NCBI RefSeq assembly: GCF_003025035.1
Contig: NZ_PYJN01000005.1
Coordinates: 248,001-312,000 of the forward strand
Source: Rhizobium sp. SEMIA4064
GTDB lineage: Bacteria; Pseudomonadota; Alphaproteobacteria; Rhizobiales; Rhizobiaceae
Direction: 5' to 3'
Length of the DNA: 64,000 nt
The position numbers were made by a program, and so were the translations under genes. This document shows, one piece after another, positions 45,570-54,663 of the stretch (position 1 is its first letter; each line of letters starts with the position of its first letter). The notes beneath the pieces were generated by a model that was given only the letters and a program-made list of their open reading frames with translations, was not told the origin of the DNA and ran no database searches.

Positions 45570-46754
45570 TCAGCCGGAGACCTGCGCCAGTGCGCGGGCG
45601 AAATCTTCGACCAGATCCTCGCTGTCCTCGATCCCTGCCGAAAAGCGCACGGTTCCCGGCGAGATGCCGAGTTCGGCACGGGCTTCGTCCGTGAGGTTCT
45701 TGTGCGTGGTGGTGGCGGGATGAGTGATCAGGCTCTTCGAGTCGCCGAGATTGTTGGAAATCTTGACGATCTCCAGCGCGTTCTGCAGCTTGAAAGCCGC
45801 TTCCTTGCCGCCCTTCAGCTCGAAGGCCACCAGCGTCGAGCCGCCGGTCATCTGCTTGGCGATGATGTCGGCCTGCGGATGGTCCTTGCGGCCGGGATAG
45901 ATCACTTTGCCGACCTTGCTCTGCTCTGCGAGGAAGTCGGCGACCTTGGCTGCGTTCTGCGTCTGCTGCTTGACGCGCAGCGGCAGGGTTTCAATGCCCT
46001 TCAGCAGCGTCCAGGCCGTGAACGGCGACATGGCCGGGCCGGTGTGGCGGAAGTAGTCGTGCAGGTTCTCGTCGATCCACTGCTTGTCGGAGAGGATGAC
46101 GCCGCCGAGCGAGCGGCCCTGGCCGTCGATATGCTTGGTGGCGGAATAGACGACGATGTGGGCGCCGAGTTCCAGCGGCTTCTGGAACAGCGGCGTCGCG
46201 AAAACGTTGTCGACCACGACCTTGGCGCCGATCTGGTTGGCGAGCTTGGCGACGGCGGCGATGTCGACCACTTCCAGCGTCGGGTTGGTCGGGCTCTCCA
46301 GGAAGAAGACCTTGGTATTCGGCTGGATCGCCTTTTCCCAGTTCTCGATGAAGCGGCCGTCCACCAGCGTGCATTGGATACCGTATTTCGGCGCCAGCGT
46401 CTCGACGACCCAGCGGCAGGAGCCGAAGAGGGCGCGGGCTGCGACGATATGATCACCGGCCTTCAACTGGCAGAGGATGGCGGCGGAAACGGCGGCCATG
46501 CCGGAAGCGGTGGCGCGGGCATCTTCGGCGCCTTCCAGAGCGCACATGCGCTTTTCGAACATGTCGTTCGTCGGGCTGCCGTAGCGGGCGTAGATGAAGC
46601 CGTCGGTCTCACCCTTGAAACGGGCCTCGGCAGCTTCCGACGTGTCGTAGACGAAGCCTTGCGTCAGATAGATTGCTTCGGATGTCTCGCCGAATTGCGA
46701 ACGGAGCGTTCCACCGTGAACGAGCTGGGTTGCGGGGCGCCAAGTCTTGCTCAT
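45570..46754 (-). CDS. metZ: O-succinylhomoserine sulfhydrylase
   Basis: 394 residues, Cys/Met-metabolism PLP family. Forms homocysteine from O-succinylhomoserine and sulfide. PLP-lysine segment VYSATKHIDGQGRSLGGVI; ARYGSPTNDMFEKR and GMAAVSAA are family markers. The ATG at 46754 (MSKTWRPATQLVHGG) is chosen, as the riboswitch and attenuator occupy the longer frame. Regulated by S-adenosylmethionine through the upstream SAM-II element. Confidence 0.93.
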   Translation of the reverse strand: MSKTWRPATQLVHGGTLRSQFGETSEAIYLTQGFVYDTSEAAEARFKGETDGFIYARYGSPTNDMFEKRMCALEGAEDARATASGMAAVSAAILCQLKAGDHIVAARALFGSCRWVVETLAPKYGIQCTLVDGRFIENWEKAIQPNTKVFFLESPTNPTLEVVDIAAVAKLANQIGAKVVVDNVFATPLFQKPLELGAHIVVYSATKHIDGQGRSLGGVILSDKQWIDENLHDYFRHTGPAMSPFTAWTLLKGIETLPLRVKQQTQNAAKVADFLAEQSKVGKVIYPGRKDHPQADIIAKQMTGGSTLVAFELKGGKEAAFKLQNALEIVKISNNLGDSKSLITHPATTTHKNLTDEARAELGISPGTVRFSAGIEDSEDLVEDFARALAQVSG

Positions 46755-46774
46755 GCCATCACCACTTTCAAAAC

Positions 46775-46805
46775 AAAAAAACCGGTCGCGAAAGCAGACC
46801 GGTTT
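46775..46805 (-). terminator. Attenuator terminator in the metZ leader
   Basis: Minus-strand AACCGGTC...GACCGG stem followed by seven T, 20 bases before the metZ start. An earlier GACCGG at the end of the riboswitch can pair with the same CCGGTC, giving an antiterminator. Confidence 0.82.
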
Positions 46806-46813
46806 AACCCCGG

Positions 46814-46870
46814 TCCTTTTAGCCACTTGTTTAACGTGGCTGCAAGCCGACCGGCCAAATCACCACGGGA
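46814..46870 (-). ncRNA. SAM-II riboswitch
   Basis: Minus-strand text contains the conserved SAM-II blocks CGTGGTGATTTG, GGCTTGCAGCCACGTTAAA and AAGTGGCTAAAAGG in order, with CGTGG pairing CCACG for P1 and the downstream GTGGCTAAAA forming the pseudoknot. It precedes metZ, the usual partner in alphaproteobacteria. Confidence 0.93.
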
Positions 46871-47047
46871 TAAGTTGCAATACTGCCGTTGACCGCTTGC
46901 GTCAATTCCCCGAGTTTGGTTTTGTCTGCGGCAAATTACTGCCCGCGCGTCCGCCAGGATGTGCTGAGGCCGCAGTAACATTTGTACGGCGCATAACCGG
47001 CAAGTTTGTTCTCGACTTGCCCTGTCATACGCTGGGAAAGAGGCATG

Positions 47048-48139
47048 ATGGCTCGCACTACTGGAATTTTGGCCGATCGCGCCATTGCAGCGCTCTTCGA
47101 AGCGGGACGGCTGACGAGCGAAAAAGAACTGGATGTCGATCAGATCCAGCCGGCGAGCCTGGATCTCAGGCTCAGTGCGCATGCTTTCCGTGTCCGCGCC
47201 AGCTTCATGCCCGGCCCGTCGCATCTTGTCGCCGACAAGCTCGACCGGCTGAAGCTGCACGTCGTCGATCTCTCGGAAGGCGCGGTGTTGGAAACCGGCT
47301 GCGTCTACATCGTCCCGCTAATGGAGCGGCTCGACCTGCCGGCCGATATGTCCGCTTCCGCCAATCCAAAAAGCTCGACTGGCCGCCTGGATATCTTCAC
47401 CCGCGTCATCACCGACCGCGCGCAGGAGTTCGACAAGATCCCGGCCGGCTATTCCGGCCCGCTCTATCTCGAAATCAGTCCGCGCACCTTCCCGATCGTC
47501 GTGCGTCGCGGCTCGCGCCTGTCGCAAATCCGCTTCCGTGTCGGCCAGGCCATGCTCTCCGAGCCGGAACTGCTGGCGCTGCACGAGAGCGAGACGCTGG
47601 TCGCCAGCAAGAAGCCGAACGTCACCGGCGGCGGCATCGCGCTCTCGATCGATCTGGCGGGCGATAAGGAAGGCCTGATCGGCTATCGCGGCAAGCATCA
47701 CACGGCTGTCGTCGACGTCGACAAGAAGGCCCAGCACGATATCTTCGATTTCTGGGAGCCGCTCTATAGCCGTGGCCGGACCGAACTGATCCTCGATCCG
47801 GACGAATTCTACATTCTCGTCTCGCGCGAAGCCGTTCATGTGCCGCCGCATTATGCCGCCGAAATGACGCCCTTCGATCCCTTGGTCGGCGAATTCCGCG
47901 TTCATTACGCGGGCTTTTTCGACCCCGGCTTCGGCCACGCACCCGCCGGCGGCCGCGGCAGCCGCGCCGTGCTGGAAGTGCGCAGCCACGAAGTCCCCTT
48001 CATCCTCGAAGACAGCCAGATCGTCGGCCGTCTGGTCTACGAGCACATGCTGGAACAACCCTCAAGCCTCTATGGCTCCGGCGTTGGTTCAAACTATCAG
48101 GCGCAGGGCCTGAAGCTTTCCAAGCACTTCCGGCTGTGA
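47048..48139 (+). CDS. dcd: dCTP deaminase (long alphaproteobacterial form)
   Basis: 363 residues, about twice the classical Dcd, built from two dUTPase-like repeats. The first repeat holds IQPASLDLRLS and ASANPKSSTGRLDIFTRVITD; the second ends with VRSHEVPFILEDSQIVGRLVYE. Deaminates 2'-deoxycytidine triphosphate to dUTP on the way to dTTP. Two adjacent ATGs (47045, 47048) are possible; AGAGG favours 47048. Confidence 0.9.
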   Translation: MARTTGILADRAIAALFEAGRLTSEKELDVDQIQPASLDLRLSAHAFRVRASFMPGPSHLVADKLDRLKLHVVDLSEGAVLETGCVYIVPLMERLDLPADMSASANPKSSTGRLDIFTRVITDRAQEFDKIPAGYSGPLYLEISPRTFPIVVRRGSRLSQIRFRVGQAMLSEPELLALHESETLVASKKPNVTGGGIALSIDLAGDKEGLIGYRGKHHTAVVDVDKKAQHDIFDFWEPLYSRGRTELILDPDEFYILVSREAVHVPPHYAAEMTPFDPLVGEFRVHYAGFFDPGFGHAPAGGRGSRAVLEVRSHEVPFILEDSQIVGRLVYEHMLEQPSSLYGSGVGSNYQAQGLKLSKHFRL

Positions 48140-48197
48140 TCCTCTATTTGGCGGCCTTGACACAGGCCGCCAACTGTTGGACATCTCTGGATGTCAT

Positions 48198-48271
48198 GCG
48201 GGTGTAGCTCAATGGTAGAGCAGCAGCTTCCCAAGCTGAATACGAGGGTTCGATTCCCTTCACCCGCTCCA
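48198..48271 (+). tRNA. tRNA-Gly (anticodon CCC)
   Basis: 74 bases with encoded CCA. Acceptor GCGGGTG/CACCCGC, D-arm GCTC/GAGC, anticodon loop TTCCCAA, T-arm GAGGG TTCGATT CCCTT. The first anticodon-stem pair is a G-A mismatch by my fold, otherwise canonical. Confidence 0.95.
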
Positions 48272-48282
48272 GCTATTTCAAT

Positions 48283-48600
48283 TTACCTCAATAGACCAGC
48301 GGCCTTCCGCAGAGCCTCGTTTATACGGCTTTGCCAGCCTTCGCCGTCCGCCTTGAAAGCTTCGACAACATCACGGTCCAGGCGAATGCTGACGGCAAGC
48401 TTGGGATTTTCCGATTTGGGACGCCCGCCTAGATTCCTGCGGATTTCCTCGGTGAGTTCAGGGAATGCCTCCGTAAACGGCTTGGCCTTTCGTAACGTCT
48501 CTTCCGTGACTGGCGGGTTGTCGGAAACCTCATCCCAATCCTGCTTCGTATAACCTCGGCCTTCTTTGAAGGAACGCGGACGTTCAAATTTGACAACCAT
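48283..48600 (-). CDS. brnA: BrnA-family antitoxin
   Basis: 105 residues. The C-terminal ribbon-helix-helix part (LAVSIRLDRDVVEAFKADGEGWQSRINEALRKA) binds DNA; the N-terminus contacts the toxin. Starts at the last base of the toxin stop (TGATG overlap), the normal toxin-first brnT-brnA order. Its stop is 11 bases from tRNA-Gly. Confidence 0.9.
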   Translation of the reverse strand: MVVKFERPRSFKEGRGYTKQDWDEVSDNPPVTEETLRKAKPFTEAFPELTEEIRRNLGGRPKSENPKLAVSIRLDRDVVEAFKADGEGWQSRINEALRKAAGLLR

Positions 48601-48890
48601 CAGAGCAGGCTCCTTTCTTTACTATTGGCGCGGCGCATGGAAATGACGGATATGCCTTCCGAACCAAGGGTGCCGAAGATCACTGAAATCGTGCCGTCTT
48701 GCATCTTGCCGATAGCCTGGGGGCGATTCTTCTTCGCGGGGATCACAATGGAATTCAGGAAGAATTCGAGAGATAGAGCGGCAAAGTCAAGGCCGTGCTT
48801 CTCCAAATTGGCTATTCGCTTCGGCTCGTCCCAAGTAATTTCATTAGATTTTGTATATACGAAAACTAAAAGTTTGCCAACAGTTTTCAT
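48600..48890 (-). CDS. brnT: BrnT-family ribonuclease toxin
   Basis: 96 residues. Core ITWDEPKRIANLEKHGLDFAAL and EGISVISMRRANSKERSLL match BrnT, a RelE-fold RNase. There are 17 extra residues before the usual WDE start, encoded within one arm of the inverted repeat 48849-48900; no alternative start codon is present between. Expression controlled by BrnA/BrnT binding upstream, by family knowledge. Confidence 0.88.
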   Translation of the reverse strand: MKTVGKLLVFVYTKSNEITWDEPKRIANLEKHGLDFAALSLEFFLNSIVIPAKKNRPQAIGKMQDGTISVIFGTLGSEGISVISMRRANSKERSLL

Positions 48891-48900
48891 ATATACAAAA
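48849..48900. promoter_or_regulatory. 18-bp inverted repeat spanning the brnT start
   Basis: TTTTGTATATACGAAAAC (48849-48866) mirrors GTTTTCATATATACAAAA (48883-48900) with one mismatch and a 16-base spacer. The brnT ATG (48888-48890 on the plus strand) lies within one arm, so the dyad could serve as a DNA operator and as an mRNA hairpin at the start. Confidence 0.75.
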
Positions 48901-49054
48901 AGGCTGCAATGTCAAGAACGGCATCTTCGTCTGTAGCGTTTCAGCAAATCCCTCGCGGAAGGCTGCGATGGAACGGCCGCTGAGGTGAATACCCGTCCTT
49001 ATTCAGGTTAATGCCAGACATTCGTGCCAGAAGGTCATCCCTTAACTGGAGCGG

Positions 49055-49648
49055 ATGCCGATGCTCAATGTTGCGCTGTTTTACAGGTTGAGGGCGGTCT
49101 TCACGCGCGGCGTGTTGAAGATTTCCCGCCGCACCAAGGTGCCGCCCAGTGCGACGATTATCTGGAAGGATGGCAGCGTCAGCATCGGGCCAAAGGCCTT
49201 TCTCCGCAAGGGGATCGTCATCGATGCCCAACGCGGCAGCATCGAGATCGGCCGGAGCGTCTCCCTCAACGACTACGCCATTCTGCTCGGGCGCGGCGGC
49301 ATCACGATCGGCAATGATGTGCGGATCGCCGCTCATGCCATGGTGGTTTCGTTCGACCACAATTTCGATGATCCAACACAGCCCATTCGCATGCAGGGCG
49401 TCACCAAGAAGCCGGTTGTCATCGAAGACGATGTCTGGATCGGCGCCGGGGCGAAAATCCTTGGCGGCTCCCATATATCCAAAGGATGCGTCATCGGCGC
49501 CAATGCCGTCGTCAAGGGAAAGACCGAACCCTATGGCATCTATGTCGGCGCTCCCGCGCGGCTGGTCAGGTGGCGGGGTGAAACGGGCGGCGTCAGCCAC
49601 GCGAATGTCGAACGGCTTTCTTTCTCCAAAAGAAAAACGGATCAATAG
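49055..49648 (+). CDS. Hexapeptide-repeat acyltransferase
   Basis: 197 residues of left-handed beta-helix (LbetaH): imperfect hexapeptides around IGPKAFLRKGIVIDAQRGSIEIG, IGNDVRIAAHAMVVSFDHNFDD with the catalytic-type His, and VVIEDDVWIGAGAKILGG, IGANAVVKG, GIYVGAPARLV. Close to the maltose O-acetyltransferase/WbbJ group; substrate probably a surface sugar. Start 49055 or 49061. Confidence 0.87.
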   Translation: MPMLNVALFYRLRAVFTRGVLKISRRTKVPPSATIIWKDGSVSIGPKAFLRKGIVIDAQRGSIEIGRSVSLNDYAILLGRGGITIGNDVRIAAHAMVVSFDHNFDDPTQPIRMQGVTKKPVVIEDDVWIGAGAKILGGSHISKGCVIGANAVVKGKTEPYGIYVGAPARLVRWRGETGGVSHANVERLSFSKRKTDQ

Positions 49649-49660
49649 GCCCCTTCAAAG

Positions 49661-49697
49661 AAACAGGCGGGATGCGATGAAGCGTCCCGCCTGTTTT
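49661..49697 (+). terminator. Terminator after the acyltransferase gene
   Basis: AAACAGGCGGGA pairs with TCCCGCCTGTTTT over a 12-base loop; can serve both convergent genes. Confidence 0.88.
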
Positions 49698-49733
49698 CAT
49701 GTGGAGTTATAGCGCCGAGCAGCGCTGACGGCC

Positions 49734-51743
49734 TCAGAATTCCGTCCAGTCCGCGTCCTTTGGGGGAGCCGAAACTGTCTGGCTGTTGCCGCCAAAGGCG
49801 CTCATCAGCTTCTGGCCGAGCGCGCGGGCGGGTGAGGGGGCCGGGCGTGCCTTCGTCCCTTCGACGGCACGAACCGGAGCAACAGCCGGTCGCGGTGCGG
49901 GGCGGGTGGAGATGCGCGGCGCGTGGCTCGACGGGGCCGCGGAAGCAACGTAACTACCTTCGGTTCCGGTCATGCGGAACTGGCCGAGCAGGGCCGTCAG
50001 CGAGGCGGCTTCCGTTGCCAGGCTCTGGCTGGAGGCTGTGCTCTCCTCGACCATGGCGGCGTTCTGCTGCGTGCCGTGGTCCATGGCGTTGACGGCGGTA
50101 TTGATCTCCTGCAGGCCCGCCGATTGTTCGCGGGAGGCTTCGGCAATGGCATGCACATGCCGGTTGATCTCCTGCACTTCCGAGACGATGGCGTCGAGCG
50201 CCTTGCCGGTCTCGTCGACGAGATCGACGCCGGTCTGCACATGCGTGCTGGACGCGGTGATCAGCGATTTGATCTCCTTGGCGGCATTGGCCGAGCGCTG
50301 CGCCAGTTCGCGCACTTCCTGGGCGACGACCGCAAAGCCCTTGCCGGCTTCACCGGCGCGGGCTGCTTCGACACCGGCGTTCAAAGCGAGAAGGTTGGTC
50401 TGAAAAGCGATGTCGTCGATCACGCCGATGATGTTGCCGATCTCGGAGGAGGATTTCTCGATCTGCTGCATGGCGCTGACGGCGTTGCGGACGATCTCGC
50501 CGGACCGTTCGGCGCCGGCGCGGGTGTGGGCGACAAGCTGGCTTGCTTCTTCCGCCCGCTTGGCCGCGTCCTTGACCGTGGTGGTGATTTGTTCCAGGGC
50601 GGCCGCCGTTTCTTCGACGGCGGCGGCCTGTTGTTCAGTCCGCTTGGAAAGCTCTTCAGCGGAACCGCGGATCTCGTTGGCGCCGGCATTGATGGCGCGC
50701 GCATTGGCGCCGACCGCCTGCATCGCCTCGTTCAGCTTGATCAGCGAATTGTTGAAATCCTGCCGTAGCTGGTCGAGATGGGCGACGAACTGCGTGTTGA
50801 TGTGGGTGACGAGATCGCCGTCGGCCAGACGCTTCAGGCCGTCGCCGAGCGCCTGCACTGCCTGCTGCAGATGCGCGTCTTCTGCCACCCGCTGCGCCTC
50901 ACGTTCGGCGCGTTCGCTGTCGCTGAGGTTACGGTCGGCTTCGGCCTGCGCTTCCAGCCGGGCGCGTTCGATGGCGTTGTCGCGGAAAACGGAAACTGCC
51001 GAGGCCATTTGACCGATTTCGTCGCGGCGGTCGAGACCCTCGATCTCGCTCGTCGTGTCGCCGCTGGTAAGCGTCACCATGCGGCGATGCAGGCGCGCCA
51101 ACGGTGTCGCAATTTCGGTCTGCGCGACATAGAGGCCAAGGCCGATGGCCAGAAACGTCAGAGTGCCGAAAATGGCGAGCGTGTAGTTGATTGTGGTGTT
51201 GACGTGGGCCGACACGTCATCGGCGCCCTTGTCCATCCGGTCGGTCAACTCGTTGTTGTCCGCCTGCATCTTGGCAACGAGCGCGGTCAACTTGTCGCTG
51301 ACGGCGATCATGGTTGCGGTCGCGCCTTTGACGTCGCCGCTCTTGCGCTGGTCGATCATTTTGTTCGTCAGCGCTTCCAGTTCGTCTATGCCCGCGAGGA
51401 TCACATCGATTTGAGCCTTTTGCGCAGGAACCTGGATTTCGGCTTGTTTCAACCGATCCTTGGCCTCCGCGAAACGGCTCTTGCCCGCTGCGACCGTCTT
51501 GAAGACGTCGCTGTCGGGATCGAAATTCAGCATCATGCTTGCCTGCAGCACGGAGGCGAGAACGGATGTGCTGGAGCGCGTGCCTTGCGTCGCCGCAACG
51601 GCCTCGTTGTCGAGGAAGGCGCTGTAGACCTCGTCCGCTTTGCGGAATTCGCTGACGATGTAGAGCAAGCCGGCGAAAGAGATGATCCCGAGAAAGAGGA
51701 TCACGGCGAGCATCTTGGTTTTGATTTTCAGGTTCCTGAACAT
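49734..51743 (-). CDS. Methyl-accepting chemotaxis protein
   Basis: 669 residues. TM1 at about 12-32, a helical periplasmic domain to about 185, TM2 ([21 protein letters not shown]), HAMP, then a long cytoplasmic coiled coil with a second HAMP-like segment and the signalling hairpin [36 protein letters not shown] (core [19 protein letters not shown]). A Pro/Ala-rich tail ends DWTEF, an xWxxF motif like the NWETF tether for CheR/CheB. No chemotaxis genes nearby. Start at 51743 (MFRNLKIK). Confidence 0.93.
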   Translation of the reverse strand: MFRNLKIKTKMLAVILFLGIISFAGLLYIVSEFRKADEVYSAFLDNEAVAATQGTRSSTSVLASVLQASMMLNFDPDSDVFKTVAAGKSRFAEAKDRLKQAEIQVPAQKAQIDVILAGIDELEALTNKMIDQRKSGDVKGATATMIAVSDKLTALVAKMQADNNELTDRMDKGADDVSAHVNTTINYTLAIFGTLTFLAIGLGLYVAQTEIATPLARLHRRMVTLTSGDTTSEIEGLDRRDEIGQMASAVSVFRDNAIERARLEAQAEADRNLSDSERAEREAQRVAEDAHLQQAVQALGDGLKRLADGDLVTHINTQFVAHLDQLRQDFNNSLIKLNEAMQAVGANARAINAGANEIRGSAEELSKRTEQQAAAVEETAAALEQITTTVKDAAKRAEEASQLVAHTRAGAERSGEIVRNAVSAMQQIEKSSSEIGNIIGVIDDIAFQTNLLALNAGVEAARAGEAGKGFAVVAQEVRELAQRSANAAKEIKSLITASSTHVQTGVDLVDETGKALDAIVSEVQEINRHVHAIAEASREQSAGLQEINTAVNAMDHGTQQNAAMVEESTASSQSLATEAASLTALLGQFRMTGTEGSYVASAAPSSHAPRISTRPAPRPAVAPVRAVEGTKARPAPSPARALGQKLMSAFGGNSQTVSAPPKDADWTEF

Positions 51744-52104
51744 GACGATCCGCCCGAAGGATATCGCGCAGCACCAACGACAGCGCGCCATGATCCGCTT
51801 TCCCTGGAGAAAAGATGGACGTCGCGCTTGCTGCCTGATGCACGCAAGTGAAGCCGAATTTTATGAGATACCTTGGCCAGCAAGGTTCGGACGACCTGCG
51901 TCATGCGATCAGCTTCGGGAGCCGACGTCGTCGATGCCAAATAGAATCGATAGAGCTTAATCGACCGCTAACATCAGTATCTTTCAGGCCCGATTCTGCC
52001 GGCTATCCCCGCTTTTTCCGGCTATTGCATTCTCCCCTCGGCACGACTCTGTTACACCGGTTTCGAAATCGGAAACCGCGAACCGACCGGAGGGGATCAT
52101 CGTC
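51744..52104. other. Intergenic region before the binding-protein gene
   Basis: 361 bp without a gene. CCGGCTAT occurs twice about 20 bp apart near 51999-52020, and CGGTTTC/GAAACCG (52058-52078) forms a dyad 27 bases before the next start. Both are candidates for regulatory sites. Confidence 0.4.
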
Positions 52105-52980
52105 ATGCGTGTTTGCCTTTCGTCGTTGGAATCCTTGGCCAGGCGCGTGGCATGCGTGGCGCTGCTTTCCGCGTCCTGCGCCATGCCTCTGGCCGCCCAG
52201 GAGGCGCCACCCTCCGGCCTACCGATCCTGTTCGACTCGCGAGAGCGGCTGCCGAAGCCAGACCTTTCTTCGCTGGTCAGGCTTCGCTTCCTGACCTCCG
52301 TCGACTTTCCGCCTTTCAATTTCGCCGATCAGAACGGCAAGCTCGCCGGCTTTCATGTCGATCTTGCGCGCGAGATTTGCGACGAGCTCGGCATATCGGA
52401 CAAATGTCAGATCCAGGCGCTGCCATTCGATGAATTGCAGGGCGCGCTATCCGCCTCGCAAGGTGATGCGGTGATTGCCGGCGTCGCCGTGACGCCTGAG
52501 CTGCGCAAGAGCTTTGCCTTTTCGCGTCCCTTCCTGATGTTGCCTGCCCGCTTCGTCCGCAATCTCAAGGCGTCGATCGACGGCACGACGGCCGCCGCCC
52601 TTGCCGGTCATTCTGTGGGCGTGGTCAAGCGCACGGCGCATGAGTCGATGCTCGCCGCCTTTTTCCCCGACATCAAGCAGGTTCCCTTTGACGACAAGAA
52701 CGCGCTGCTAACGGCGGTGAAGGACGGCAAGGTCGACGCTGCCTTTGCCGATGGGTTGCAACTGTCCTTCTGGGTATCGTCGTCATCGGCTGAAAAATGC
52801 TGCGCGCTGTTTGATGGCCCCTATCTCTCCCAGCAATTCCTGGGCGAGGGCATGACCATCATGTTGCGGCAGCAGGACGCCGATCTGACGGCCGCGATCA
52901 ATCACGCGCTGGCAACATTGTCCCGCGACAGCCGGCTGCAGGAAATCTATCTGCGATATTTTCCCTACGGACTTTATTGA
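52105..52980 (+). CDS. Extracellular solute-binding protein, family 3
   Basis: 291 residues. Signal peptide to about residue 31 (ASCAMPLAAQ), then a family 3 fold: LRFLTSVDFPPFNFADQNGKLAGFHVDLAREICDELG at the start. This family usually delivers polar amino acids to ABC importers, but no permease or ATPase lies next to it, so it is an orphan binder. Ends nine bases from the convergent TerB-like gene. Confidence 0.87.
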   Translation: MRVCLSSLESLARRVACVALLSASCAMPLAAQEAPPSGLPILFDSRERLPKPDLSSLVRLRFLTSVDFPPFNFADQNGKLAGFHVDLAREICDELGISDKCQIQALPFDELQGALSASQGDAVIAGVAVTPELRKSFAFSRPFLMLPARFVRNLKASIDGTTAAALAGHSVGVVKRTAHESMLAAFFPDIKQVPFDDKNALLTAVKDGKVDAAFADGLQLSFWVSSSSAEKCCALFDGPYLSQQFLGEGMTIMLRQQDADLTAAINHALATLSRDSRLQEIYLRYFPYGLY

Positions 52981-52989
52981 TGAAGCGTC

Positions 52990-53403
52990 TCAGCCCTTGC
53001 GGTAGCGGGCAATAGCGCTGCGCTCGATGGCGGCACAGGTCAGCTTGTCGAGACCGAGACGGTCGCGCAGCAGGCTGAGCAGGCGCAGTTCCTCTGCCTT
53101 GACCGAGAAATCGGCAGAGGCCACCTCGACGGCAAGTGCATAGGCAGTGTCGTAGAGCCGCGCCGGCAGGGTGTCGCGCACGGTTTCCAGCACAATATCG
53201 AGCCCTTCGTTGCCAGCGAGAAGCTTGGCGCAATCGCGCGAAACGGAGATCAGTCGCTCGTCATCGAAGCCGTCGAAAACCGGCAGTGCGTGGATCAGCT
53301 CGCCAATCCGGCCCAATTCCTTGTCGTTCATGGTCCGATCGACGGCGGATGCGATCACCATGACGTAGATCAGGGCTTCATGGGCGGAAAGCGGCTTGTT
53401 CAT
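52990..53403 (-). CDS. TerB-like tellurite-resistance family protein
   Basis: 137 residues, all-helical TerB fold (LIYVMVIASAVDRTMNDKELGRIGELIHAL; later VASADFSVKAEELRLLSLLRDRLGL), with two acidic Ca-binding-like turns. No other ter genes nearby; role likely general stress. Function unknown in rhizobia. Confidence 0.83.
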   Translation of the reverse strand: MNKPLSAHEALIYVMVIASAVDRTMNDKELGRIGELIHALPVFDGFDDERLISVSRDCAKLLAGNEGLDIVLETVRDTLPARLYDTAYALAVEVASADFSVKAEELRLLSLLRDRLGLDKLTCAAIERSAIARYRKG

Positions 53404-53484
53404 GGCAGTGCAAAATCCTTCAATTTGGCAGCAGACTAGAAAGTCGCGCCTCTCATGACAAGAGCGCGTGTTGGAAGCATGACG

Positions 53485-54648
53485 TCAGATCGGATTGAGC
53501 GGATTTTCCTTGGCCGGCGGAGGAGCGAGCGTCGATTTTCCGCCCGCTCGCGGATCGTCGCCGTAGATACCGCGTTTCTGCTGCTTTGCCTGTTCCGCAA
53601 GGGCGACCAAGGGCGATCCAGCCTCAGGCTCGGCCCAGCCGAAACGCACCAGCCATTCGCTGAGATCGACGCGAACATAGCGGCAGGCGCCGGTCACCGT
53701 ACCTTGCCAGGTCGGGTTCGGCAGGTCGCAGTCGATGGTGCGGCCGCGCAGATACATGCGGAAAGCGGTACGCGCCGCCGCCCCGCAGGGCCAGCTCTTG
53801 CCATTCGGCCCGGTGCACATCCGCTCGACATCGGTCGGAATGATGCCGGGGAGCTGCACGCTCTTGCCGGCAATGGTCAATATGCCGGCGCGGTCCGAAA
53901 ATGGCCGCACCAGTTCCACCGGCTTTGCTTGCTCGATCGGCTTTTCGTCGCTGCCGGTCGACGCCTGCTGCGATGGCGGTTCAGCAGGCTCGGTCCTGAG
54001 GGCCTCGGCCGCCTGCTCCCTGTCCATCTGGTCGGCCGGCATCCGGCTCGCCGGCGTTTGGTACGCATCGGTTTGGTTCGACGGCGCCGGGTTTGTCGGC
54101 GTTGCCTGCGCCACTTGCGTCTCGCCCGGATTTACTGGTGTCGCCTGCGGCTGCGCCAACTCGGCGGACGCCTTGCTTTCGGGCAATATGGTCGGCTGCT
54201 GGACCGCTGCGGATTGGTCTTTGTTAATTTGATCCGAGCTGGTGGCGACAAGAGCTTTCGCCGTGCCTTCCAGCGTTGACGTCGGCGTTGCGGTGGGCGC
54301 CGGAGTGGGGGGCGATGCCGTTGCGTCTGAGCTTGTTGTAGCCGACTGATCGCCGTTGGCGGCTACAGTAGTCGTTGCGGCTGGCGTCGCTTGCGCGGCG
54401 ACGGCAGCAGGTTGCACCGCGGTCTTGCCGTCCGGCTTCGTCGTATCGGCAGGCTGCTGGGCCGAGGTGGCTGTTGCCGGGGTGACTGCCTTTGCCGTTT
54501 CCGTTGGTGCGCTCACGACAGGTGCGCTTTCGGTTCCGGCTCTGTTCGACAAACTGAAACCATGCTCCTCGACCTGCACGGCAACCAGCGTCACCCACGA
54601 ACCGAGGACCACACCTGCCAAACTTGCCAGCCAAACATCACGACGCAT
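53485..54648 (-). CDS. Anchored staphylococcal-nuclease-like (TNase) protein with long linker
   Basis: 387 residues. An N-terminal membrane anchor (VWLASLAGVVLGSWVTLVAVQV), then about 220 residues of low-complexity Ala/Thr/Pro/Gln linker, then a C-terminal SNase-like domain (about 250-370): RTAFRMYLRGRTIDCDLPN, GACRYVRVDLSEWLVRFGWAEP, AEQAKQQKRGIYGDD. The SNase catalytic Arg-Glu-Arg set is not clearly complete, so activity is uncertain. Starts 16 bases after the S24 repressor gene. Confidence 0.8.
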   Translation of the reverse strand: MRRDVWLASLAGVVLGSWVTLVAVQVEEHGFSLSNRAGTESAPVVSAPTETAKAVTPATATSAQQPADTTKPDGKTAVQPAAVAAQATPAATTTVAANGDQSATTSSDATASPPTPAPTATPTSTLEGTAKALVATSSDQINKDQSAAVQQPTILPESKASAELAQPQATPVNPGETQVAQATPTNPAPSNQTDAYQTPASRMPADQMDREQAAEALRTEPAEPPSQQASTGSDEKPIEQAKPVELVRPFSDRAGILTIAGKSVQLPGIIPTDVERMCTGPNGKSWPCGAAARTAFRMYLRGRTIDCDLPNPTWQGTVTGACRYVRVDLSEWLVRFGWAEPEAGSPLVALAEQAKQQKRGIYGDDPRAGGKSTLAPPPAKENPLNPI

Positions 54649-54663
54649 AACGAGAAAACTTTC

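Noticed and set aside
45558..46892. 444-codon plus-strand frame opposite metZ
   Set aside because: Mirror frame of metZ and its leader; the minus-strand protein has PLP motifs and a riboswitch.
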